64,000 nt of DNA from Rhexocercosporidium sp. MPI-PUGE-AT-0058 (Eukaryota; Ascomycota; Leotiomycetes; Helotiales). A model generated the notes under the pieces. It was not told the origin of the DNA. It worked only from the letters and a program-made list of their open reading frames with translations, and searched no databases. Numbering within the stretch: position 1 is the stretch's first letter; each line of letters opens with the position of its first letter. Below, in pieces: positions 23,785 through 37,441 of the stretch. The stretch is taken from assembly GCA_020746875.1 (NCBI GenBank), contig JAGTJL010000015.1, positions 1,054,001 to 1,118,000 of the forward strand, written 5' to 3'. The position numbers and the translations under genes are program-made.

Positions 23785-25389
23785 TCACAGCATCGCAACC
23801 AAACCTCTCAGCTATGCAACTCGACCTGTTGATACACCTTCGAGAGCTGGCTGGAAATTGCACATACTTGGTTCTTCACAACGAGCTGTATACGACATGA
23901 CACAAAAGATTCTAGCTGGCATTCTCTGCACGGCATTGGACAATTCTATCCTCTTTTCTGACTAGCGCATTTGATTTCATTGATTTTCCACGGAGTTCAT
24001 ATTTTGGGAGGAAAGAAGGTCTGGAAGACGGGCACAAGTTCAATGATTGATAGACGGTACCTGGCTGCTGTCCGGGTACCGACCACAGGGTGCTCTCTCA
24101 TTGAGAGTTGAGCATCGAGCAATAGAAAGCACGCAGTACATTATGAAAGTCCGCCGAGCCAATCGAACAAACACAATACCGACAGACCGACAACAAGACA
24201 AGACAGACTACCTGTAATTAATGTATTCTACGTAATTTCCAAATCAAGACAGAGAGAGGAAGCTCTAGCTTTGTACATCCATTTTTGTTTCTGTCTGTGA
24301 CTGGTTGCGATTGTGATTTCCTATGATGCGATATGATATGTGCCGGATTGTTGGAATGTTGTGATATTAACTGACGACATGCCTCATCCTGGAAGGGGAT
24401 ATCTGATATTAGATGCTCGTCAGTTACATTACAGTACAGTACAGTACACTACACTAGCAGAGTCGACGAAAGGATTAGAAAAGCGAGATAATCACGGACA
24501 GCCGTCATGCTGCTCATGACATGCATGTATAGATTAATTACCAGATGCTGTTTGAGGAAGAGAGGATCGATCCTATCAGCTTCAAATGCAGGTTAAGTAT
24601 GAAGTGATTGAAAGAGCATGCATGCATGCATCCATGGAAGTTGGAAGTTCGATCTGAGGTTGTCGAGACTCGAGGCGAGGTGCCAGGTCAAGGTCCGAGG
24701 TAGGAAGGAGTTCGGTGGTTTTGGAGGTGGAAGTAGTTAGCTATGAGTATTGCTATCCTGCCTGTCTGTCCACTTTACAAGATGTTTTGTTCGCTTTTGA
24801 TTTGGAATATTAGAATGTCGTGGGGAAATGAAAATCGGGATTCGTTTTAGCTTGCTTGGAGTAAGGGGTTTCTGTTTCTGACTGAGCCCTAGTGGAAGTC
24901 TACAAGAGCAACAACTCAGGCCCATCGCCAGTCAATCTCAAGGGTCACGGATCTCAAAAGGAAGAGAAAAGGTTTATAATAATCGAGATGTCTCGGATTG
25001 GTCTATCATACTGGCAGCTACCTAGCTACAACGCAGCCACAAAAGGCAATCTATGATCCGAGCAGGCAAGCAGACCGTCCGTGGAAGGAGGTGGTTAGCG
25101 AGCTTCCACTCATAATGTTCTAATACCTTGACCACAAAAGCACGCAATTTTTTAAAGGAAACTGAAAATTACAGAAGGCAAAGAACCATGCATGCAGAAG
25201 AAAAGAGGTGCAAATCAAGGCAATCTACCCTCTCTCCTGGAAGCCCCAGAGAACCAAATAACGCCTAAACGACCTATGAAATGCATTGTCGTCAATTACG
25301 GAAAGATGACGAGTATCCGATGGTTCGGGAATCTATGTTGTGTCGACGATGGCGAAGATGAATCGAACCACTCGGGTGTGATGCGGCCC
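23785..25389. other. Intergenic region between convergent genes
   Basis: It lies between the 3' ends of the membrane-protein gene (plus) and the helicase gene (minus) and holds the two 3' UTRs. Short simple repeats (ACAGTACAGTACAGTAC at about 24430; ATGCATGC at about 24620) are present. I see no gene. Confidence 0.5.
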
Positions 25390-27936
<2,547 letters not shown>

Positions 27937-28630
27937 GTTGCGCTACTTAGGAAAGTAGACTGTGGCGAGAGATTCTGAAATTGCGACCGCGAGACGGTGA
28001 GGCTGGAATTCCTGTTTGAAAAGAGTGTAAAAAGGTGAGTAAGATCGTGGTTTTGCAATCGTGAATAGGAGTCTGCGTGTAGAAGTTCTCAAATCGATGA
28101 GAGAACGTGTTGCAGTTGAAGTTTTGATGATGGTATGGTTGGGAAGAAAGGATCGAGGAGGAAGATTTGAGTTGCGCTACTTCCCAATTTTATTTTTCTT
28201 CGAAAAGGTCCGTCCGGGCTAGCTTAAAACAGACTAGCGTACACGGGCGAGTGATGTTTGCCTCCAGACTCTCAAAATGGAAGCGACACAACGAGTCAGG
28301 ACAACAACAGCAATCACTTCTACTTACTTCCCAGCGCTTCGAAATGGGACGAGATCGAGCATCGAGATCTGAAGACTGGTAGTCAGAAGCTTGTTGTTAG
28401 ATTTTCCCCAGAAAGCGCTGGAGTACGCAAAGACGAACAGTAGCCTTCAAGCATGCTAGGGCTGCAGTATATCAACGACAAAGCCCGCAGAGCTGTCCAA
28501 TGTGACACAAGTTCTCTTGGTGTACTACTGCTGTTTTCATTTCTGATTTCTATGAATCTCAGCACTTATTTTCCGGAGTATCTTGCAACTTCTGGTATTC
28601 ATTTCTAGTCTAGTGTCTCGCTCATCAACC
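27937..28630. other. Intergenic region: Dbp2 promoter and Thi20 3' end
   Basis: It contains the minus-strand promoter and leader of the helicase gene (right of 27936) and the 3' UTR of the next minus-strand gene. I see no further gene. Confidence 0.5.
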
Positions 28631-30679
28631 CTATTCATGCCCACGTCCCATGTCCCAGAAGCCTGTTTCCATCTACAAAAGTTAGCATTGAATCCCCGTT
28701 GTCTGCCAGACCGGCGTCACTCGCCTTAGTCGCATGAATGAAGATCTTGATCAATTCTTCGATCTGTTGCGGTGACTGCAAAACTGCGTTTCTCTCGAGT
28801 AAGGCTTTATCCCCTGTTAGCACATGCGGCGGGCAGCCTTGAGAAACTTACTAGACCCAACGTTTACAGCCTCAACATAATCATCAGCGACATAATTTTC
28901 AATCCACTTCCAGTAGATATTGCCATCTCGTTTGGTTTTGGGGTCAACGTGAAGTCGTTTGGCAATCTCTCCGTAGCCGATCAAACATGGTGCCAAAGCT
29001 ACTTGAAGCGCAAACCAATCTTGTGATTGACCAATATCAAGGACGTATCTAGTATAGGCCGTGCATGCTACTCAACGTCAGCTACGGTTATGGGAATAGG
29101 CGGAATGAATACCCTGGCTTTCTTCTGTGGCCTCGATCTCCTCCTTGGTCACTCCAAATTCTTCACAGTAAGTTATGTGCAGTCCCATTTCGTGGTGAAT
29201 ATGTCCAACAATCTTGGCAGCCTTCGAAATATTAGTACAGGGTGTTGTAGAACCGCGCGAGAGCTTACTGCTGCAATGTCCGCAATTGTCTTTGCCTTGT
29301 ATGCTGCCAAAGAGTTCGCTCGGGCGAATTGAATCTGTGGACTGTCAGGTAATAAATCAAGTAGCTATGGCGAGACAGACCAAAAACAGATAGTCTTGTA
29401 TGAGGTAGTACTTGAAAGACTCGACGGGTAATGTGCCGTCTGCGAGTCCTGCAACGAAGGCATGCTCAGTATGTCCTCTCCATGCTGGTTGGACATCTTC
29501 TCTTTCCAAAACATATTCAACAAAACGACCACTGCACAAGAGCTTAGTCGGGTAAACTTTTAGGATAAGATTGCTTACGGTGGGAAGGGCAGTGTGTATG
29601 TCGAATGGAAATGATTGATGGGTCCGTTTCCCTTTCCAAGATCCGTCGCTGTTTTGATGCCGGCTTCAACATACCTACAGGCTCGCTTCACAGCCTGCAC
29701 CATATTGAGCCCGTTGGCGAGGTTTGATGCAATGGCAGCTGCTAGAGTCAGATTGTTCTTTCATATCTGGGTACGGCTTAACTTACATGCTAACGAACAA
29801 CCTGTCCCATGGGTATTTTTCGACGGTTGATATAGCGTCTCAATCTTGGTTACTGTCCCATCACCGTACAGAATGTCGACCATGATCTCCTTTTCCGCAG
29901 CTCTTTCCGCAACAGTGCCGTCTTTCTTGAAAGGCAAATGGCCTCCCTTTACTAGAACGTATTTAGGACCTAGAGACTGCACCGCTTTAGCAATCCCTAT
30001 CAGATCCTCCACATTCTTAGCATCAGCAGCAGGCTTTCCACTGTCAGAAAGAAGCAGCATTGCTTCTGGCACATTTGGCGTGATAATTGTTGCAATTGGC
30101 AGGAGATTTTCTCGGAGATCTCGGACTGCTTGAGCCGGTAATAACTGATGACCGCTTGTTGATACCATAACCTGCACTTGTCAGACTGGCAATTCCCCTC
30201 AAATTTTAGGATTCACATGGTGCGTACGGGATCGATGACAGTGGTTGCCACTTGGTGCTTTCCAAGAGATTCGGCTACAACTTTGATCGTCTCTGCTGAG
30301 GCAAGCATACCTTTTCATATCAGAATGAGTCTGAGTATACTCCTCTGAAAATGAGAAATTTGAAGATGCTGTGGCCATACCAGTTTTCACAACATCCACA
30401 CCAATATCACTGATGCATGCATCTATCAATTTTCGAACAAATTCTGGCGGAGTGTAGTGTATATCAACAACACCAAGAGTATTCTGGGCAGTCAGAGCTG
30501 TGGTTGCAGTCATGGCGTAGCAACCATGAGCAGCGATCACTTTCTGATCTGCCTCGAGTCCTCTGAACACGCCACAGCGTCAGTGGGGGTACATTGGCTT
30601 TGGGGTCCAGGGTTAGGGAAACTCACGCTCCCCCAGAACTATCCGAACCAGCTATGACGAGAACTCGTCCCTTGGCCAT
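28631..30679 (-). CDS. thi20: Bifunctional HMP/HMP-P kinase and TenA-type thiaminase (Thi20 family)
   Basis: Eleven minus-strand exons (30679-30627, 30562-30381, 30310-30228, 30171-29787, 29741-29579, 29531-29381, 29334-29269, 29221-29113, 29067-28852, 28813-28725, 28672-28631) give 512 residues. The N-terminal half is a ThiD-type ribokinase-fold enzyme that phosphorylates hydroxymethylpyrimidine twice for thiamine synthesis: GSDSSGGAG at the start, KTGMLAS, IDPVMVSTSG, and HGTGCSLA with the catalytic Cys and anion hole. The C-terminal half is TenA/PqqC-like, with YYLIQDYLFL, the CACTAYTRY block (split by an intron) and the final FWDMG. TenA domains release HMP from degraded thiamine. This domain order is that of yeast Thi20/Thi21. 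The last intron is GC-AG (AAG then GCGAGT); only this choice joins IFIHATK to METGFWDMG in frame. No TPP riboswitch was recognised. Confidence 0.95.
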
Positions 30680-30884
30680 TGTATGAAAAGTTTCAAACCG
30701 AGTTGCATGATATTTAAGGTCTTAGAATCTCTAGATCCAAAGATACAGCATGATTATGTAAGCGAGACAAAGTCCCTCACTTGTTGCCCTCAGCATCTTA
30801 AGTTTCTCCTCCTCCAAGCTTGGCCCAGCTTCCATTAACCGAAACAAGCCCCAGTAGCATGGCATAACGCTTAACATCCGAAGT

Positions 30885-32345
30885 ATGGCTTGGAATATTT
30901 GGCGGTCTTGGTCAAGCTGATCTCCCTGCTATCAGTCTTGTTTCCAATGACCTACACTCTTGTCGACGAGCCGCTCTTGTGTGCCGAGTTCTGCTGGATC
31001 CCTGAAGAGCTTCAATACGAATTCCTGTTCCGTCAAGGTCCCTGTGGAGCCCTTGAGCCTGGTTTAGATCAACCTCATCAGCGTGTTCACCTCTTTCTGA
31101 CGTCCATTCTGAATCGGCCGTACCTTGCTTCAATTGCGACGAGCTTTCAGCACATGGTACCATTATCACTTTCGGGAGAGGCCGAACATTTCCTCCCGTT
31201 CTCGGACTCGAAGACTTTATCTCCCGATTTCACCCAGAATGAGATAGCAGCTGGTTTGTCGTTGATTGATCATCTCAACCTCCACCCATGCCAAGAATGA
31301 CAAAGAGGTTTCGGACATGGTCGTTGCGATGTTAATATAGCATGGTTGCTCTCTCATCTTCATGGAATCGGTTTTCTAGAGATCAGACTACGTTCGCGTT
31401 ACAGAGCGACTCCTTTGATTGGAGCTATGGCCCATCATATTCTCACATCCGCCAAAGCAAATCCAGTGCTGTCCAACTTCGAAGCCCTCAAATCGGGTTT
31501 GCTTTCAGTAGAGTTCGATAAAGTAGAGTTTTTGACTTTCAGCCTCAAGGACATGGCATTTTATATGTAACGTCGGTCGTGAAACTGCCCTCTTGTTCGA
31601 GCTTCCTGACGTCGAGAAGCTATCTTTAGTATATCTTGACCCTCTAAGAACATGAGTAGATAATCAGCCCAGATATCCGACCCTTAAAAGATTGATTCTT
31701 ACGAAAAGTTGTGTCATCGAAGACATGCTGGCCATCTTGTTGCGTTTGACGCCAAACCTCACAACTCTTGGGTTTGGCACATTCTCCGTCGTCGCGACAG
31801 AAGGGGGGAAAGGACCTAGTCATCCTTGCCCGGTAAAAGCAGTAGGTGCCGCTCTTGAGATCGTTTGCACCACCGTGAAAAACTTGTTTACATGTATGGT
31901 GGATATGACATCGAAGGGCTGCACAAAAACCATGTCATCGACGGCACAATAGAATTAATGAAGCATCTCCGGAAACTTACGTACGTATCCAATACAGTCA
32001 CTTTGGAGATTGTCGGTAACAAAAACAGGCACTTGGATATGCCTATCGATATGCCCCTACGCCTTGGCTCAGACTTTTGTCTAAGTTACGTTCTTCCGAA
32101 TCAATTGGAGGTCCGGAAGTTGGATCCTACCAACCTATTCACATGGGCGATTTGCATTTCCAAGTTCATACAAGCTTTGACAAACACATGTGTAACAACC
32201 CGCAGTTAACCACCGATGTATTTGATACGACTCATGTGGGTTTTGTCTTCCAGCTGGATATTGACAAGGAGATGACAGAGACGGTGTCACATGCAATTTA
32301 TGACATCCTCTTCCTTTCTCCGTCTTATTCTCATTACTATGTTTA
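30885..32345 (+). pseudogene. Decayed F-box/leucine-rich-repeat-type gene
   Basis: Pieces of one protein appear in changing frames. Near 30905-30995 one frame reads LPAISLVSN...RRAALVCR, like the end of an F-box, and then hits a stop. The next piece (to 31300) has RVHLFLTSILNRPYLASIATSF, like the helix after the F-box in fungal F-box proteins. Later pieces at 31692-31900 (ILTKSCVIEDMLAILLRLTPNLTTLG, in part) look like LRR helices; another frame continues as GGYDIEGLHKNHVIDGTIEL, and a third from about 32100 to the stop at 32343. At least three frame changes and several stops cannot be removed by plausible introns. It lies head-to-head with the Thi20 gene. It could instead be a badly sequenced gene. 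Confidence 0.6.
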
Positions 32346-32827
32346 AGGTATACAACACTTCGACCACACGTAAACATCTCCGATTCTTGCAGTAGCTACG
32401 ATTTAGCGGAGCGCATTGCCCAAGTGTGATCTTTGACTTTTGAGCTGGGTCTCCTTCTGAAGAGCCTCGGCTAACGGCTCCTACGTAGTCATAACTAGGG
32501 AAATTCTGACAACTGGCAAACTTATTGATAGCAGATGGGGTTTGTTGGAGCCAGCAACGCATCGACCACAGAAACACCAAATCTAACCACACTTTGTTTA
32601 CTATAACATCAAAGTCCACTATAGAGCGCAAACAACAATCTCCGTTAGGACTTCTAACTCTCAAATACATAAAATACCCTACCCAAGCAGGTTTAACTTG
32701 ACACCCAAACAGATCCAAGTTCAACTTCTGCCAAACAACTCCATCATCCGGCGAGCAAGCAAACACCAAGCATCTCCGCTGCGGAATCTTCAATTCAGCC
32801 TCACATACGCAACTCGGTCCAGCAAAC

Positions 32828-32935
32828 ATGCAAGAAAACATCGTCATCGTCGTCATCGTCATTATCTTTGCGGCTGTCTTCATACTATTTGTGTTCGGGG
32901 TCCTTGTATGGACAATTACATGGCGAAAGAGGTAG
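32828..32935 (+). CDS. Candidate 35-residue single-pass membrane microprotein
   Basis: An ATG-to-TAG frame of 36 codons begins MQENIV, runs through about 22 very hydrophobic residues (Ile/Val, then Phe/Leu/Val), has WTITW at the interface and ends RKR. Architecture is like yeast Pmp1-type proteolipids: short N-terminus, one helix, basic C-terminus. The leader is CA-rich (GAGCAAGCAAACACCAAGC about 70 bp upstream), as in expressed fungal genes. It belongs with two similar peptides 1.0 and 1.7 kb downstream on the same strand. No family is recognised. A chance open frame cannot be excluded. Confidence 0.4.
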   Translation: MQENIVIVVIVIIFAAVFILFVFGVLVWTITWRKR

Positions 32936-33892
32936 TCTGATAGTCTGGGGGAGAACGGGCGTGGACTTGTCGCCGATGGGCATCCCCAGATTAGTCTCAT
33001 TTCATGAATATTTGGATATTCTCACAACCTAGGCCGACGTACTGCATGTCAAGGCCTAAACCCTTGGGTTACGCATGAGATAGATAACTTAGAGCACCAT
33101 CCTTAGGTTCAAATTGGCGAGTAATCAAATAGTATTTGGTACGAGACAGTAACTACAATGCTTTGCTGTAGCTCAACCTTCGAGCTTCAATAACACAAGA
33201 CCCAATGCAATTGTGATTGGAACGCCCATGCGAAACGCGTTTGTGTCTAGCATGGAAAGTAGTTATCAAGCAGAGCAGAGCACACTCCCTTAGTCCCGTC
33301 CAAACATTAAAGCACGGCTACAAACGAACCACTAGTAGAGCAAAGCCTCATGTCATTCGACCCACGATAAATTGGCAATTATCTGAAGAGTAAATGTAGA
33401 AGTTACTTGGCAAATTTCACATAGTACCGGCGCGAACCGGATCTCGGTTTGGCTTGGTCTATACGTTCTGTGTGCCCAGGTTAGTGGAAGTGACTCTACG
33501 CTCCCGGAGCATCCGCTACACCAACAGCCGAAGTCACCCATGGACTTCCAACGTGCGAAGAAGAGGACGGAACAACATACAAAAAGCCCAAACTTTGATC
33601 TGATTCAGTAACTTCAGTGACAAAAAGTCTCCCTATGTCTGACTCAAGATGTGTTTCCAATACAATTATTCATTTGAAACTACCAAGCGCGGCTTCCATA
33701 TTGTTTACGATTCACGACTGATGGCCTCTAACGACAGTTACCTGTAGCTAGGTATAACTATAAGATCCAACCAATTCTCCAGTATCCCGCGCAAAATCAA
33801 CAGCCCAAGTCGCGAGTATCTATCAACCACAACCAGATCCTGCTCATCCTTCTCCAGTGACCTACCAAAGCAAGCCGAGCCCCAAACAAACT

Positions 33893-34072
33893 ATGACGCC
33901 AGAACAAGCCAATCTTGCCTGGGTTATCCCATGCGGACTCTTCGCGTTGGCCACCCTCGCACTTCTGATCCTGTACTGGGCCAAGATGGTGAAGTTGGCG
34001 CAAAGCAGTAACACAGACCGGCCTCGGAGGAGTGCTAGGGCCAGGATGCCTCACTCTTCGTCAAGTGTTTAA
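33893..34072 (+). CDS. Candidate 59-residue single-pass membrane microprotein
   Basis: The frame starts at ATG 33893 (MTPEQANLAW), has one hydrophobic segment of about 22 residues (CGLFALATLALLILYW) and a basic, Ser/Arg-rich tail ending SSSSV. The start is preceded by a CA-rich leader (AAAGCAAGCCGAGCCCCAAACAAACT). The layout loosely recalls Ost4, the tiny oligosaccharyltransferase subunit, but the conserved residues are not convincing. It is the middle one of three small membrane peptides on this strand. Confidence 0.4.
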   Translation: MTPEQANLAWVIPCGLFALATLALLILYWAKMVKLAQSSNTDRPRRSARARMPHSSSSV

Positions 34073-34553
34073 CTGACGAGACTAGTCATCTTGGAGGCAA
34101 AACCGGTTGCCTTGACTTCAAGGGACCTTTTCTTCTAGGTCCTGGCTAAATACGTACTGTATCGAGCGTAGTGTGATTTGAGTCGGAAGGATGGGACGGA
34201 AAAGGTTGGGAAGATTGCGTGGTATTTCTTCGAGGCAAACAAATTATGTGCTACAGGCCAACGAACCTGCATTAACTGTCACCATTGGAATTGTTTGAAC
34301 TACACGACCAAACTGCGGTGAGATGTAAATCGTCACTGGCTATTTGTCTTACACAAACATTGAACCGACGAGGCTGGCATTTTCCTTTCCTTTTTCTGAC
34401 CTTCAAAATGTACAAATGTCCTCGAAAAAGAGAGACATCAGCACCAACGCTCTCCTTCCGCTTTTACACATTGCAACCAAACAAGCAAGGGACAATAAAC
34501 GACACAATTCTTCCAACGATATCAATCGCCTCAAATCCTAAACCAAACTCGTC

Positions 34554-34661
34554 ATGGAGAACGTCGCTCTCGGCCTGATAATCGGGGGTGCGCTTCTACT
34601 TGTCATATTCGCCATACCTATCATATTCTGGTGGGCGGCTGGGCTGGAGCGGATGAATTGA
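34554..34661 (+). CDS. Candidate 35-residue single-pass membrane microprotein
   Basis: An ATG-to-TGA frame of 36 codons begins MENVALGLIIGG, has one strong membrane segment (LLLVIFAIPIIFWW) and ends GLERMN. It has the same length and a similar opening (M-E-N-V against M-Q-E-N-I) as the peptide at 32828. The leader is CA-rich (CAACCAAACAAGCAAGG near 34470). A relation to the first peptide is suggested, not proven. Confidence 0.4.
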   Translation: MENVALGLIIGGALLLVIFAIPIIFWWAAGLERMN

Positions 34662-35339
34662 CATAGACTGGGCCTTTTGAGGCCCATGATGATTGGCTGA
34701 ATTGCTTGAATTGCCGCGAGGAGATAGGATTGCTCAATGCTGTTCAGCTGGCGCGGTTTCGCGAGATACCAGCACTTTGGGATTTGATTAGTACTTCTGC
34801 TACTGTGAGAAACATGTGCTGAACATGTGCTGCTGGGCATTGGTGAGATGGATCTGGACGGAGTTGGAGGAGTTTGGGAAAAATTGGGCGACTAGAGACA
34901 CCTGGAGGGGCACAAATAATATAAGGTTCAATAGCTGGACAAGCTATGGTCGGAATATGAGCTCAGAGTTGTCTGGGAACGAGCATAGGCTGAGGCAAGC
35001 CAACTATGCCTCAATGAATGCACCGGACAAGTGAACTGGACGGGGCATTGCTGAAATGTACTTCGTTGTCTTGATTCCGTTACAAAATGTGTTGAGTGTG
35101 CATAGTGGTAGAGCATTGTTGGACCGACCGTCCTCTGTGTGGTTCCACTCGGTATCTAGAGTGACGAATTCGTTGGTCTGCCTTCCCAACAGTTCCTCCA
35201 TCATTGAGTCGCATGCCAGTAATGGCAGTTAAATCTGGCATGGTTCTGACCTCATTTTGGTATGAGTGACATTTTGCAAGCGGTTGGATGCTGCAAGCGG
35301 CCATATGTTCGAGTTTCCTTCGTCGATTAGGCCCTTGCT
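34662..35339. other. Intergenic region, no gene seen
   Basis: It lies between the last small peptide and the 3' end of the minus-strand Snf8 gene. Short open frames here are not protein-like. Confidence 0.45.
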
Positions 35340-36151
35340 TCAACCATCTGCCTCAAGCATGAACCCCGGACTCCAATACTCCCATTCTTCACACTGTTGA
35401 TCCACCCATAGCATACCTTCGGAGACCAGATCATCAATGGCAGTTTTGGCTCTCGCTCTTGGCCAACGAAGATTCAACATCAGCATCGACACACTGACAT
35501 ATCCCAGTAACTGTGCTGCTTCCAGGACAGCACTTTGATCGGTATTGAGCTCCTTAGGTACGGAACGGATATAAACTTTGTGGCCAACTTTAAGTGTAGA
35601 ATATGAAGATCCAAGAGGCTTGAGGGTGTCAACAGAGCGGAGGACATCATCACTATAATTTGTCAGTCTAGCCCAATAGACAAGACCCCAAACACTTACT
35701 CTGTAATCTCTGCACTGCCCTCAACTCTTATTTTCATTATCCGGTCTCGGACCTCCTTAACCCCAATAAGCCCGCCATTCTCCTCTCTTGTTGCCCCGCA
35801 GACCTCGACAACTCTTACAGCCAATTCAAAGTAGAAGTCGTTTACACTTCCACCAAGCAACTGTGACCAGAAACTCCCTCCTTCCTTGCCTCCAGCTCCG
35901 CTACTGCTTGCTAATGGATCCACTCCAATAGCAGCACACATGCGCGCAAACTCTGCGCGAAAGCTGGGGTTTGAACGGATGTCCTTTGCATGAGTCTGGG
36001 CGAACTGCTGGAGAAGGGATCGGAATACCGAAAGTTGCGTGGCGAGAGAGGTCGAATGCGAGCTTCGTAAATTGTTTCCATGAGAGGCATATTGGGCAGA
36101 TGTAATCCGAGAGCGGTCAAAAGCCGCAAGGCCTACTCCTTTGCGAGACAT
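35340..36151 (-). CDS. snf8: ESCRT-II subunit Vps22/Snf8
   Basis: Two minus-strand exons, 36151-35700 and 35652-35340, encode 254 residues, the usual length. The start MSRKGVGLAAFDR with the following SAQYASHG is typical of Vps22. The coiled N-terminal helices (QLSVFRSLLQQFAQTHAKDI) are followed by the FRAEFARMCAAIGVDPL block and, after the intron, two winged-helix parts ending LRWPRARAKTAIDDLVSEGMLWVD (given in part). ESCRT-II sorts ubiquitinated membrane proteins into multivesicular bodies on endosomes. An in-frame ATG 34 codons upstream (36253) exists, but it lies close to the divergent ribosomal gene and has no family likeness. The start is 207 bp from that of the divergent S16 gene, so they share a promoter. 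Confidence 0.93.
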
Positions 36152-36358
36152 TGTTAAAGCACTGTTGCTGGATGTGGAGGGGTGAGGTCTGGCTGGCTTG
36201 TCGATAAGGGAGTTGATAAGAAACGCGGCCAAACATTTTTCCGGGGACGGCATTCGCTAGGGAGCTTAGCGCACACTTCTGAATTTCACAATTCTAGCGA
36301 AGCCTTTTGCATCACGACGACGCCTCTATCGACCTTTCCCTTCGACAAACACGCAAAC
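36152..36358. promoter_or_regulatory. Bidirectional promoter of snf8 and the S16 gene
   Basis: Only 207 bp separate the two divergent start codons. It holds CGCTAG at 36255-36260 and its inverted copy CTAGCG at 36294-36299. CTAGCG also occurs in the other divergent ribosomal-protein promoter of this window (39441-39446). Confidence 0.6.
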
Positions 36359-36974
36359 ATGGCCACCTCTCAGAGCGTTCAATGCTTCGGCAAGAAGAAG
36401 ACTGGTATGCTCAAAACATGAATCTGCGACAAGGAGAAGTGCTGACGAAAACCCTCAACAGCTACCGCCGTCGCCCACTGCAAGGTACGAATCCACGATA
36501 CTATACGGCCACGAACACAGGCGCGCAATTGAAGCATACTAACAAGACGGGGGAAACAGGCAGGAAAAGGACTCGTCAAGGTTAACGGCAAGCCCCTTAA
36601 CCTCGTTCAACCAGAAATCTTGCGATTCAAGGTCTACGAGCCCCTCCTCATTGTTGGCCTCGAGAAGTTCGCCAACGTCGATATCCGAGTCCGCGTTACC
36701 GGCGGTGGACACACTTCCCAGGTCTACGCCATCCGTCAAGCCATCAGCAAGTCCATCGTTGCCTACTACCAGAAGTTCGTCGATGAACACTCCAAGAACA
36801 CCCTGAAGCAAGCCCTTGTCGCATACGACCGTACGTTGTTGGTCGCGGATAACAGACGTTGCGAGCCAAAGAAGTTCGGAGGTGGGTTCTACAGTTCCGG
36901 AGCAGGATGGACGGTCTCTAACGTGTGTGATAGGTCCCGGAGCCAGAGCCAGATACCAAAAGTCTTACCGTTAA
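36359..36974 (+). CDS. rps16: 40S ribosomal protein S16 (uS9)
   Basis: Four exons, 36359-36404, 36462-36484, 36560-36881 and 36934-36974, encode 143 residues, the length of yeast Rps16. The start [20 protein letters not shown], the [19 protein letters not shown] block and the C-terminus [12 protein letters not shown] are those of uS9, whose tail contacts the P-site tRNA in the small subunit. Exon 2 is only 23 nt. The GGxHxSQ and terminal Arg are intact. Introns near the 5' end are usual in fungal ribosomal-protein genes. It is divergent from snf8. Confidence 0.97.
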
Positions 36975-37441
36975 AGGATGGGGGAGGTTTGGGGGTCTGG
37001 GATTTGGAGAATGGTTTCTGCTGCATTTGCAATGGATGGGCTCTGCTTTTTTTGCTGGCTGTAGGATTTTGAGCAATAAACAAGATTCTACCGAGCAATA
37101 CAGAGGATTACAAATAAGGACGTTGTGTGTTGATTTGAGTGATATGTGAGGATTGGAAGCTGCCTGGTATCTGCTGATATGTAGAGAGAACTACTGAGAT
37201 CAAATTTCTGCCCTCAGCAGCACCACTGGTCTAGGGCGATGATTAGAAGTCTTGGGCTGCGCCTGCTTGCCAGTTCATTGGGTAACTCAACGGAGTCGTC
37301 ACAATGGGACAGGTTGAGGCAGGTCTTGGATCAGGAACACATGCTAGAGGATCAAAGCATCGAATTTCGTGCCACCTAAAAGGTAATATACATACGCCAA
37401 AGCAAATGCCAACGTCGGTCATCCGTAATCCACCCTCATGA
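36975..37441. other. Intergenic region between convergent genes
   Basis: It contains the S16 3' UTR and the 3' end of the minus-strand prephenate dehydrogenase gene. Nothing else is seen. Confidence 0.5.

Noticed and set aside
30563..30626. Possible TPP riboswitch in the first intron of the Thi20-type gene
   Set aside because: The 64-nt intron lacks the conserved CTGAGA and related thi-box core and is too short.
32287..33000. 237-codon minus-strand frame
   Set aside because: No ATG-near family likeness, many Cys/Arg/Trp as in shadow frames, and it overlaps both the decayed F-box gene and the first microprotein.
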